DNA from: VBCK01 sp035511515
GTDB taxonomy: Bacteria > Pseudomonadota > Gammaproteobacteria > Burkholderiales > Burkholderiaceae_F
NCBI GenBank assembly: GCA_035511515.1
Contig: DATKFG010000088.1
Location: 1 to 13,783 of the forward strand
Reading direction: 5' to 3'
DNA: 13,783 bases
Shown here: positions 1 through 7,499 of the stretch, piece by piece
Layout: each line of letters begins with the position of its first letter
How positions within the stretch are numbered: position 1 is the first letter of the stretch
Notes under the pieces: model-generated
The model's input: the letters and a program-made list of their open reading frames with translations, nothing else
The model's database searches: none
What the model was told of the DNA's origin: nothing
Program-made: the position numbers and the translations under genes

Positions 1-236
1 GGCCGCGTCCGATCGCCCCTCGCCCGCGCAGCGGGAGAGGGGAGGCGGTGAGGGGCCATAGCGCGCGCCCATGCGCACGCCCGCGCACTGGCCGCGTCCG
101 ATCGCCCCTAGCCCGCGCAGCGGGAGAGGGGAGGGGGGTGAGGGGCCATAGCGCGCGCCCATGCGCATGCCCGCGCACTGGCCGCGTCCGATCGCCCCTC
201 GCCCGCGCAGCGGGAGAGGGGAGGGGGTGAGGGCAG
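1..236. repeat. Tandem array of ~90 bp REP-like units (2 full + 1 partial)
   Basis: Two complete units (1-89 and 90-179) and a third partial unit (180 to about 236) lie head to tail. Each starts with GGCCGCGTCCGATCGCCCCT. Units 1 and 2 differ at only about three places: C/A at 21/110, a one-base indel in the G tract, and C/T near 78/168. Each unit holds an inverted repeat, CCCCTCGCCCGC then a 3-base loop then GCGGGAGAGGGG, with one mismatch in a 12 bp stem. A TGAGGGG motif and a GC-alternating linker follow. The hairpin resembles the short palindromic REP elements scattered between genes in many GC-rich proteobacteria. The first copy begins exactly at base 1, so the array probably continues to the left. 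The short reading frame through it (48-230) simply translates the repeat and is not called as a gene. Bases 237-322 hold only the leader of the next gene, and I see no clear promoter there. Confidence 0.9.
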
Positions 237-308
237 CAGAAGAGAGTGGCCCGGCTAAGGGGCTGGGTCGAATTGTTAGGATCGCGGCTTCGCACGCGTC
301 CCTTCGGT

Positions 309-314
309 AAGGTG
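309..314 (+). promoter_or_regulatory. Ribosome binding site of the EamA transporter
   Basis: AAGGTG lies 8 bases before the ATG at 323. It supports this start over later ATG codons in the frame. Confidence 0.6.
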
Positions 315-322
315 TCGCAACG

Positions 323-1228
323 ATGAACCCGCTGTCCCGGCGCGATGCTGTGCTGCTGCTGCTGTTAACGCTCGCCTGGGGCTTTACCTGGCCGGTGATG
401 AAATACGGCGTGCGCGAGCTGCCTCCGCTGTTCTTCCGGACGCTGTGCATCGCCGGCGCGCTGCCGATCCTCGCCCTGGTCGCGCGTGCCACCTCGGTCC
501 CGCTGACCGTGCACCGATCCGACTGGCGCGACATCGTGATCTTGGCGGTGCCGAACGTGGTGGTGTGGCACATGGCCGTGATCGTGGCGCTGACGCTGCT
601 GCCGGCCGGGCGCAGCGCGATTCTGGGCTACACGATGCCGCTGTGGGCGGCCCTGATCGGGGCGCTGTGGTATGGCCAGCACCCGCCGCCGCGCCATTGG
701 CTGGGCGTGGCCCTGGCCATGGTGGCGACCGGGCTGCTGCTGTCTTCAGAGCTCACCGAGCTCGCGGGTCGGCCGTTGGGTACCCTGCTGATGCTGTTCG
801 CGGCGGCCTCGTGGGGTTACGGGACGCACCAGGCGAGCCGGCGCGCGATCCATCTTCCGGCGCTGGCGGCGATGTTCTGGATGCTGTCGCTGGCGCTGAT
901 CGCGCTGCTGGCGGCGACTTTTGCATTCGAGCGCCACCGCTGGCGCATGCCGCGCCCGGACGAGTGGGCTGCGATCGGGTTCAACATGTCCATTTCGATC
1001 GCGTTTTGCCACGTTGCCTGGCTGCACCTCGCGCGGCGCCTGCCCCCGGCGGCGAGCGGACTGTCGATGATGATGATTCCGGTGCTGGGGGTGTTTTCCA
1101 GCGTCTGGCTGTTGGGCGAGCGCCCGCGCTGGCAGGACTACGTCGCGCTGGCGCTGATCGTCGTTTCGCTGGCCACCGTGCTGCTGCCCACACGCGCGAA
1201 AGCCGATCAGCCTCGAAAGGCGTCGTGA
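323..1228 (+). CDS. DMT superfamily transporter, EamA family
   Basis: The 301-residue product is an inner-membrane protein of the drug/metabolite transporter superfamily. It consists almost entirely of hydrophobic segments and fits two tandem EamA repeats (about residues 8-145 and 150-292), giving roughly ten transmembrane helices. The first helix carries the WGFTWPVMKYG motif (19-29), characteristic of this family. The second repeat ends in a short basic tail (RAKADQPRKAS). Length is normal for the family, which is usually about 290-310 residues. Members export or import amino acids, nucleosides, sugars or other small metabolites; nothing here identifies the substrate. The gene stands alone between the REP-like array and a convergent BON gene, so the context gives no hint. 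The ATG start has a reasonable ribosome binding site at 309-314. Confidence 0.9.
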   Translation: MNPLSRRDAVLLLLLTLAWGFTWPVMKYGVRELPPLFFRTLCIAGALPILALVARATSVPLTVHRSDWRDIVILAVPNVVVWHMAVIVALTLLPAGRSAILGYTMPLWAALIGALWYGQHPPPRHWLGVALAMVATGLLLSSELTELAGRPLGTLLMLFAAASWGYGTHQASRRAIHLPALAAMFWMLSLALIALLAATFAFERHRWRMPRPDEWAAIGFNMSISIAFCHVAWLHLARRLPPAASGLSMMMIPVLGVFSSVWLLGERPRWQDYVALALIVVSLATVLLPTRAKADQPRKAS

Positions 1229-1255
1229 AGGGCCATTTCAGGATGCGCGGCCTTT
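1228..1255. terminator. Possible bidirectional terminator between convergent genes
   Basis: AAGGGCC (1228-1234) can pair with GGCCTTT (1249-1255), including one G-T pair, across a 14-base loop. The stem sits exactly between the stop codons of two convergent genes and is flanked by short A and T runs on the two sides. The loop is large and the U tract short, so this is tentative. Confidence 0.35.
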
Positions 1256-1571
1256 AGGGGCCGACGTTGCCCATCTGCGTCAGCCCGTTGTAGACCTTCG
1301 CGACACCGGGTACCGCCATGGCGATCTGCTCGGCCATGCTGCGATCGACCTCCGAGTCGACCAGACCTTCGAGGTAAACCGCGTGATTGTGGGTCTGGAT
1401 ATCCAGGTTGAAGAACCTGAGCGATGAGTGCGCGTTGATCTGCTCGCTGACTTGATCGCGCAGCTTTGCATCTTCGACGCACGCCGCCGTTTGACACTCG
1501 AGGTAGGCGCACCCGCTGCCCGACAGGGAAGCGGTGACCGCCAGTAGGGTCAGGTACCTGGATGCGAACAC
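1254..1571 (-). CDS. Small exported BON-domain protein, probable lipoprotein
   Basis: The 105-residue product starts with a signal peptide: MFASRYLTLL followed by a hydrophobic stretch ending in SGSGC. Cys21 could be a lipidation site, although Gly at -3 makes the lipobox weak. Two further cysteines follow (C26, C31). Residues about 36-100 fit a BON domain: an amphipathic helix (LRDQVSEQINAHSSL), then strands with an AVYLEGLVDS core, then a second helix and the PGVAKVYNGL turn typical of the family. BON domains (OsmY-like) are thought to bind phospholipid or envelope surfaces. The start is GTG, with AAGGGG (1578-1583) six bases upstream. The gene lies 105 bases after chpA on the same strand, so it may be read through from the Pil-Chp operon. 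That gap contains only a short GC hairpin near 1638-1652 without a U tract. The precise role is unknown. Confidence 0.82.
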   Translation of the reverse strand: MFASRYLTLLAVTASLSGSGCAYLECQTAACVEDAKLRDQVSEQINAHSSLRFFNLDIQTHNHAVYLEGLVDSEVDRSMAEQIAMAVPGVAKVYNGLTQMGNVGP

Positions 1572-1577
1572 TGCCGG

Positions 1578-1583
1578 CCCCTT
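1578..1583 (-). promoter_or_regulatory. Ribosome binding site deciding a GTG start (BON gene)
   Basis: Read on the minus strand, AAGGGG lies 6 bases before the GTG at 1571. It supports GTG as the true start, and this start is also the one that yields a full signal peptide. Confidence 0.6.
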
Positions 1584-1676
1584 TCTACTTCGCGAGATTT
1601 TCTGCTTAGGCAGTCTGAGGGGACCGAAGTTCCAGCGGCCGCCCTGCGGCGGAGCGTGTCAACAAGGCGAACCGCT

Positions 1677-4600
1677 TCAGGCCGACGCGCGCGCGGAAAG
1701 GTGCCGCCGGATCAGCCGCAGCAATTCCTCTTCCTGATAGGGCTTGCCCAGGTATTCGTTCACGCCCAGCTCGAATGCGAGGCTGCGGTGCTTGGCGGCG
1801 GTGCGCGACGTGATCATCAGGATCGGGATGTTTCGGGTATCGGGGTTCGACCGCACGGTGCGGGTCAGGTCGTAGCCGTCCATCCGCGGCATCTCGATAT
1901 CCACCAGCAGCACGTCGGGCAGCGCGTCCTGCATCTGCCGCAGGGCGTCCACGCCGTCCTTGGCCAGCATCACCTGAAAGCCCTGCCGCTCGAGCAGCCG
2001 CTGCGTGACGCGCCGCACGGTCAGCGAATCGTCCACCACCATGATCGTGGCGCCGAGCGCCTCGGGTTCAGCACCGGCACCGCTGTCGGCTGCAGGCGGC
2101 TCGGGCAGCGCAGCCGGCTCCGGTGCGCGGCCGATCAGCTGAACCGGATTGATGATCAGTACGATTTCACCGCTGCCCAGGATCGTCGCGCCCAGCACGC
2201 CCGTCAGCCGCGCGACCTGCGGGCCCACGTTTTTCACGACCACTTCCTGGTTCGATGTGAGCTCGTCGACGACCACCGCCAGCCGATCCTCTCCGGAGCG
2301 CAGCAGCGCCACCGGGGTCTGGCGCGTCAGGCCCAGCGGAGCCTCGAGGCCGAGCAGTTGCGCCAGCGGGCGCAGCACCACCGAGCCCATCGCTCCGAAC
2401 ACCAGGCTGCCCTCGCGCAGTCCCGCTTCCACGTCGGACGGCTTGAACCGGCGAACCTGGTGCACCATCGCCGACGGAATCGCGAACCGGCGCCCGCCCA
2501 CGCTGGCCAGCACGACCTGGGTCACGGCCAGTGTCAGCGGCAGGTAGGCGGTAAAGCGGGTGCCTCGGCCCGCCTCGGTGCCGACGACCACACGTCCGCC
2601 GAACGAAGCCAGCTCGGACCGCACCACGTCCATGCCGATGCCGCGTCCGGCCAGTTCCGTGACCTCGCGCGCGGTGGAAAACCCCGGCGCGAACACGAGC
2701 TCGGCCAATTCGCGTTCACTCACGTGCCGGCTCTGGTCGAGCAGGTTCATCTCGACCGCGCGCTGCCGGATCCGTTCGAGGTCCAGCCCGTTGCCATCGT
2801 CGGCGAACACCACGATGATTTCGTTGCCTTCCTGCTTGACGTCGATGCGCAGCTCGCCGCTTTCGGGTTTGCCCAGCGAGCGCCGCTTCTCCGACGTTTC
2901 GATGCCGTGAACGATCGCGTTGCGCACCAGGTGCTCGAACGGACCGCTCATCCGCTCGAGCACGCCGCGATCGATCTCGGTGGTGCCGCCGACGATTTCC
3001 AGGTGGACGCGCTTTCCGACTTCCTTGCCGGTCTGGCGGGCCACCCGATACAGGCGCTCGGACACGTTCGAAAACGGCACCAGGCGCACCCGCATCAGCT
3101 GCTGCTGCAGCTCCCGCGTCAGCCGCGACTGCGCGCTCAGATCGTTGTCGGCGAGCTGCAGGCCCTTGAGCATCGTGCTCTGGACCATCGCCACGTCCTC
3201 GACCGATTCGGCCAGCATCCGCGTGAGCTCCTGCAGCCGCGAGAAGCGGTCGAACTCGAGCGGATCGAACGTGGCCGATTCGCGTGCCAGCTGGTCCGAC
3301 CGCGCCTGGATCTGCGCTTCGGCCTGGATTTCCACTTCACGCAGCTGGTGGCGCAGGCGCGAGATGTTCTCGGTCAGATCGGTCAGCGAGCCGCGCAGCG
3401 TGCCCACCTCGGTTTCCAGCTTGGAGCGAGCGATCGATACCTCGCCGGCGTGGTCGACCAGCCGGTCCAGCACGTCGGCCCGCACCCGGATGAAGGGCGC
3501 CGTGGCCGTGGCGACGGGCGCGGGCACGGGCCGCTCGGATTCGATTTCGGCTTCGGGCAGGGTGGGAACGACTTGCGCGGCGGCGGCCGGGGCGTCGGTG
3601 GCTTCGGGCTCCGGCGCGGCCGGCGGCCACGGGACGGCCGCGTCCGAACCGGCCTGCGCCGGTTCCACCGGCGGCTGCAGCGCGTCGAACAGGGTCAACG
3701 CCTGGTCGAACTGACCCTGCAGATCCTCGATCACGACCGAGGGCACGCTCACCAGCTGCATGGCCGCCTCGATGCGGGTTTCCATCTCGTGCACCAGCTC
3801 GCCCAGGCGCATCGCACCGGCCATGCGGGCGCTGCCCTTGACCGTGTGCAGATGCCGCATCAGTTCGCGCGCGACTTCGCGCTGGTTCGGATTGGCCGCC
3901 AACGAGCGCAGTGCGATGCCGATGGCCGGCAGCAGATCGTGCGCCTCGGTGACGAACACCTGCAGCAGGTCGGAGTCCAGCTCGTCGCGCAGCGCACTGG
4001 GGGCCCGCGTCACCAGCGGCAGCTGAGCCGAGGCAGGCACCGAACGGGCGACCTCCGCCAGGGCGGCTTCGCGCTCGGGCAGCGCGGGCGGCTGCTCGGG
4101 CGCTTGCTGCGCCGGTGCGATCTCGAGCACCGCCTCCCCGTCGATCGTCGTCTCCGCCGCACCCTCGGGCTGCAGCTCGGCCGGCAGCTCCAACTCGATC
4201 GCCACCTGCACCTGCGGCTCCGTCACCATCGAGAGCTCGGCGGCAGAAGGGGCCTCCCTCAATGTCTGCTCGTGGCGGTCTTCGATCTGGGCACGCACCA
4301 CGCTGAGCAGGTCCTGGACGGCGCCCGCTTCCAACGCGCCTTCTTCCGGATAGATGCCGGCTGCGAACTGATGCAGCATGCCGCGCATCCGCTCGACAGC
4401 CCGATCCAGCACGTCGAACTGCGATGGATCCAGCTCCGGCGCCAGTCCGTGCTCGCCGGCCAGTTCCTGCATCAGGTGCTCGAGCGGATCAGCGATCGCA
4501 TTGACCGCCTGCAGCCCCACGGTGGCCGTGATGCCGGCGAGCGAGTGGGCGCGCCGCACCGAGGCCGCCGAAACCGCGCGGTGGGGCTCATAGCGCCATT

Positions 4601-7499
4601 CGCCGATGTCCTGCGTCAGCGCGCGGATCGCTTCGTCGGCCTCGTTCAGGAAGACCGAATACAGGCCGTGGCTGATTTCGATCTCGCCGATGCGCCGGGT
4701 CTGCTCCGAAGCCGGCAGCCCGGGCTCGATCTCGGCGAACCCGAATTCGGTCAGCTCGATCGGCAATACGGTTTGCGGCCCGTCCTGCTCCCACGACGAC
4801 CCGTCCAGCCCGTCTTCGGGCAACCGCGGGGCCGTCTCCGCCGCCACTTCGCTGCCGGCGGGCGTCGACTCGAACTCGTCGTTCAGGGCTGACCGGGTCG
4901 GCAGCGTCGGCGACCCAGGGGTCTCCGCGCCGCCGTCATCTTTTGGGGGTCCAAGTCCTGTCGCCGCATCGGCGACGGCCTCGCCGGCCGCCCCGAACGA
5001 GCCCAGCTCGCGTACCGCGCGCGACATCCGGATCACCGGTTCGGCATCGATCGGCGTGTTCGGGTCGCTGGCCACCGCCCGCAGCCAGCCGCGCATCTGG
5101 TCGGATGCGCGCCGCGCCAGCTCGAGCAGCTCCTCGCTGGCGGGCCGCTCCTGGGCCAGCCACAGGTTGAAGCACTGCTCCACGGCCCAGGCGGCGTCGG
5201 CGAAACTTTTCAGGCCGACCATGCGCCCCGAGCCCTTCAGCGTGTGAAAGCCGCGGCGCACCGTGGTCATCAGGCCAAGGTCGTGCGCCTGCGCCCGCAG
5301 CAGCTCCAGATGCTCGACGATCGAGTCGAGCACCTCACTGCCTTCACCCACGAAAATCTCGTGCAGCTCGCGCGCTGCGGCCGTCTGGCTGACCGGCATC
5401 GGCGCAGTCGGCTCGGGCACGGCCGGCCGGCTCGGCGTCAGGCGCTCGACCAGCTCGAGCGCCGCCGTGCGTCCGCCGCCGTGCTGAATCGAAGCGAGCA
5501 GCCGCTGTGCGTCGCCCGTCAGCGTGCGCAACGGGCCGCTGTCGAGCAGGTCGGCATCGTGCGCCAGTTGCGCGAGCACCTCGCCGATCTGCTGCTGAAG
5601 CGCGCGCTCCTCGGGCGCCACCACGATCCGTTCGGCCAGCGCCTGCGCCCTTTCCAGCCGCTGCCGGGAGGCGGCCTCGACGTTGTCGGAGGCCGCTGCC
5701 GGCGGCACCCGGTCCTCGCGCGCGTAGGTCGGCGCGATCAGCTCGCCGGGATCGGCCGCCGAAGCGCCAGCCGCCGGGGACTGAGCCAGGTCGGCCGAGA
5801 ACAGTCCGCTCGCGGGGTCGTAGCGGAACATGCCGCGCGGCCGCACGCCGTCCTGTGCCAACGTTTCGACGAAAAATCCGATAGCACCCAGGTTCTGCGC
5901 GATCCGCGAGAACTCGTCCTGCGTGGCCGGCGCCGATCCGTCGACGAAATGCCCGACCGACCGCTGCACGTTGCGCAGCGCGGCCACCGGCTCTTCGTGG
6001 CCGAGGATCGACATCACGCCGCACACCTGGTCCACCAAGGGGCTGACGCCGACCAATTCCTCGCGCAGGCTCGGATTGCGGAAAAAGCGGTCCAGCCGCT
6101 GCTCGATTTCGCGCAGCGTGGACTGCGTCTCGGCCACCACGGTGCCCATCGACAGCCGGTCCTGCGCGCGACGCGCCAGCTCCGATAACCAGGGTCCGGC
6201 CTCCGGCAGCTCGTGGCCCTGCACGGCTCCCTTGAGCCGCTCGATCATCTTGCGGGAGCGTTCGCCGAATTCCGGGTCCAGCTGAGGCAGCTCGTCGGCG
6301 CCGGTTTCCACGAACAGCAGCGCCGAGGCCACCTCGAGGGCCAGCCCTTCGCGTACGGCGGGAGCCAGCTGTGCAAAGCCGTCGGTGACCCGTCCGACCT
6401 GAGCCAGCACGTCGGCCAGCGGAGCAGCCTGCAGGCGTTGCGCCGCCGCCCGCGCGTTTTCGATTTCCTGCCGGTAGCGCGTGGGGTTGGGCGACGCGCT
6501 GGTCACCAGCTGTCCCCACAGTGTCTTGGACTGTGCCAGGGCCTCGCGCAGCGCGCTTTGGGCGTCCGGGTCCACCGCGGTCAGCGTGGCGCGCTCGAAG
6601 TCGGCCGGGATCAGCGCATCCAGTCCGTACAGACGCTTGATCTCGGCCACGCGCGCGACCTTCTCGTCGGCGCGTCCAACGTAATACAGCGCATCGACCA
6701 TCAGCCGCTCGGCCACCACCTGGCCGCCCTCGACCAGGCGGCGCAGTTGAAGGTTCAGTCGCGCCAGCAGCCTCTTCAAATCCAGGTCGACGACGACCCG
6801 GTGCGAGTCGAGCGCGTCCAGCAGGCCCCGCACGACCCACCAGAAACTGCGTGCCAGCCCGCGCTGCGGCAGGTGTTCGAGTTCGCACAGCGCATCTCGC
6901 ATCTGGCGCCGGGCGCGCGCGTCATCCACGTTGCGCAGGAATCCGAGCAGGCCCTCTTCGTACAGCACGCGGCGAATGCGCAGCTGATCGGTGGTGAACG
7001 GACGCGCGTCGATGTTGTGCAGCGCCGGCCGCCGCGTCAGGTCGGGGAAGACCAGATCGGCCGGGTGCACGCGCGAGGCCTTGTTCAGCACCAGGATCTC
7101 GCGGTAATACGGGTACAGGCGGATCGGCTGGTTCGGACGGCCCGACAACAGCGATTCCAGGTACGCCCGCACCGCCGACAGGGCCGACTCGATACTGCGT
7201 ATCGCCGACGGCATGCATTCGTCCGGCTCGGCTTCCCAGCGGCTCAGCAGTTGCTCGACCGCCTCCGTCACCAGCGCCACGCCGCGCAGGTCCAGCAGCT
7301 GCAGTGCGCCGTTGCTCTGGTGAATCTGGTTGCGCGCATCGCGCAGGCTGTCCACATCCTGCTTGTTGCCCAGAAAAGCGCGCATTCCGGCCAGCGTGTG
7401 GCCGAACGCGGTGCGGATTTCGTCGATGACCCACGCGAGCGGCGCAACGTCCTGCGAGGCTCCCACCAGCTGGTTCGGATCGTGGATTTCCATCGTCAT
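1677..7499 (-). CDS. chpA: Hybrid chemotaxis histidine kinase ChpA/PilL of the Pil-Chp system
   Basis: The 1940-residue cytoplasmic CheA-type kinase should autophosphorylate at Hpt histidines and phosphorylate PilG and PilH. Domains in order: an N-terminal FimL-like region with a degenerate Hpt (IHQSNGA, H60); Hpt about 708-800 with HTLKGS (H752); Hpt about 941-1035 with HSLAG (H985, lacking the usual Lys); Hpt about 1175-1265 with HTVKGS (H1218); Pro/Ala/Glu-rich linkers; dimerisation helices from about 1335; HATPase with N box Asn1527, DDGNG at 1567-1571 and GRGIGM at 1618-1623; CheW-like domain about 1653-1790; C-terminal receiver with D1823/D1824, phosphoacceptor D1867 and K1919. The frame is open upstream to 8603, but that part overlaps pilJ. 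ATG at 7499 overlaps the pilJ stop as ATGA, and the protein then begins MTMEIHDP. Pseudomonas ChpA is longer (about 2470 residues) with more phosphotransfer domains. Confidence 0.95.
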   Translation of the reverse strand: MTMEIHDPNQLVGASQDVAPLAWVIDEIRTAFGHTLAGMRAFLGNKQDVDSLRDARNQIHQSNGALQLLDLRGVALVTEAVEQLLSRWEAEPDECMPSAIRSIESALSAVRAYLESLLSGRPNQPIRLYPYYREILVLNKASRVHPADLVFPDLTRRPALHNIDARPFTTDQLRIRRVLYEEGLLGFLRNVDDARARRQMRDALCELEHLPQRGLARSFWWVVRGLLDALDSHRVVVDLDLKRLLARLNLQLRRLVEGGQVVAERLMVDALYYVGRADEKVARVAEIKRLYGLDALIPADFERATLTAVDPDAQSALREALAQSKTLWGQLVTSASPNPTRYRQEIENARAAAQRLQAAPLADVLAQVGRVTDGFAQLAPAVREGLALEVASALLFVETGADELPQLDPEFGERSRKMIERLKGAVQGHELPEAGPWLSELARRAQDRLSMGTVVAETQSTLREIEQRLDRFFRNPSLREELVGVSPLVDQVCGVMSILGHEEPVAALRNVQRSVGHFVDGSAPATQDEFSRIAQNLGAIGFFVETLAQDGVRPRGMFRYDPASGLFSADLAQSPAAGASAADPGELIAPTYAREDRVPPAAASDNVEAASRQRLERAQALAERIVVAPEERALQQQIGEVLAQLAHDADLLDSGPLRTLTGDAQRLLASIQHGGGRTAALELVERLTPSRPAVPEPTAPMPVSQTAAARELHEIFVGEGSEVLDSIVEHLELLRAQAHDLGLMTTVRRGFHTLKGSGRMVGLKSFADAAWAVEQCFNLWLAQERPASEELLELARRASDQMRGWLRAVASDPNTPIDAEPVIRMSRAVRELGSFGAAGEAVADAATGLGPPKDDGGAETPGSPTLPTRSALNDEFESTPAGSEVAAETAPRLPEDGLDGSSWEQDGPQTVLPIELTEFGFAEIEPGLPASEQTRRIGEIEISHGLYSVFLNEADEAIRALTQDIGEWRYEPHRAVSAASVRRAHSLAGITATVGLQAVNAIADPLEHLMQELAGEHGLAPELDPSQFDVLDRAVERMRGMLHQFAAGIYPEEGALEAGAVQDLLSVVRAQIEDRHEQTLREAPSAAELSMVTEPQVQVAIELELPAELQPEGAAETTIDGEAVLEIAPAQQAPEQPPALPEREAALAEVARSVPASAQLPLVTRAPSALRDELDSDLLQVFVTEAHDLLPAIGIALRSLAANPNQREVARELMRHLHTVKGSARMAGAMRLGELVHEMETRIEAAMQLVSVPSVVIEDLQGQFDQALTLFDALQPPVEPAQAGSDAAVPWPPAAPEPEATDAPAAAAQVVPTLPEAEIESERPVPAPVATATAPFIRVRADVLDRLVDHAGEVSIARSKLETEVGTLRGSLTDLTENISRLRHQLREVEIQAEAQIQARSDQLARESATFDPLEFDRFSRLQELTRMLAESVEDVAMVQSTMLKGLQLADNDLSAQSRLTRELQQQLMRVRLVPFSNVSERLYRVARQTGKEVGKRVHLEIVGGTTEIDRGVLERMSGPFEHLVRNAIVHGIETSEKRRSLGKPESGELRIDVKQEGNEIIVVFADDGNGLDLERIRQRAVEMNLLDQSRHVSERELAELVFAPGFSTAREVTELAGRGIGMDVVRSELASFGGRVVVGTEAGRGTRFTAYLPLTLAVTQVVLASVGGRRFAIPSAMVHQVRRFKPSDVEAGLREGSLVFGAMGSVVLRPLAQLLGLEAPLGLTRQTPVALLRSGEDRLAVVVDELTSNQEVVVKNVGPQVARLTGVLGATILGSGEIVLIINPVQLIGRAPEPAALPEPPAADSGAGAEPEALGATIMVVDDSLTVRRVTQRLLERQGFQVMLAKDGVDALRQMQDALPDVLLVDIEMPRMDGYDLTRTVRSNPDTRNIPILMITSRTAAKHRSLAFELGVNEYLGKPYQEEELLRLIRRHLSARASA

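Noticed and set aside
48..230. 60-codon frame within the left repeats
   Set aside because: Its product is a twice-repeated peptide from the tandem DNA repeat, with no ribosome site or known family.
1..236. CRISPR array
   Set aside because: The repeating unit is about 90 bp with near-identical sequence throughout; there are no unique spacers between short repeats, and no cas genes are present.
1638..1652. GC hairpin after chpA as a terminator
   Set aside because: The stem is only about 5 bp (GCCGC/GCGGC) and no U tract follows on the minus strand, so it is not strong enough to call.
1656..4892. A 1078-codon open frame on the plus strand, opposite chpA
   Set aside because: It is a low-complexity shadow (Arg, His, Gln, Leu-rich) arising from the GC-rich third positions of chpA, which has full domain support. 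The same applies to the long plus-strand frames at 6213-7823 and 7670-9694.
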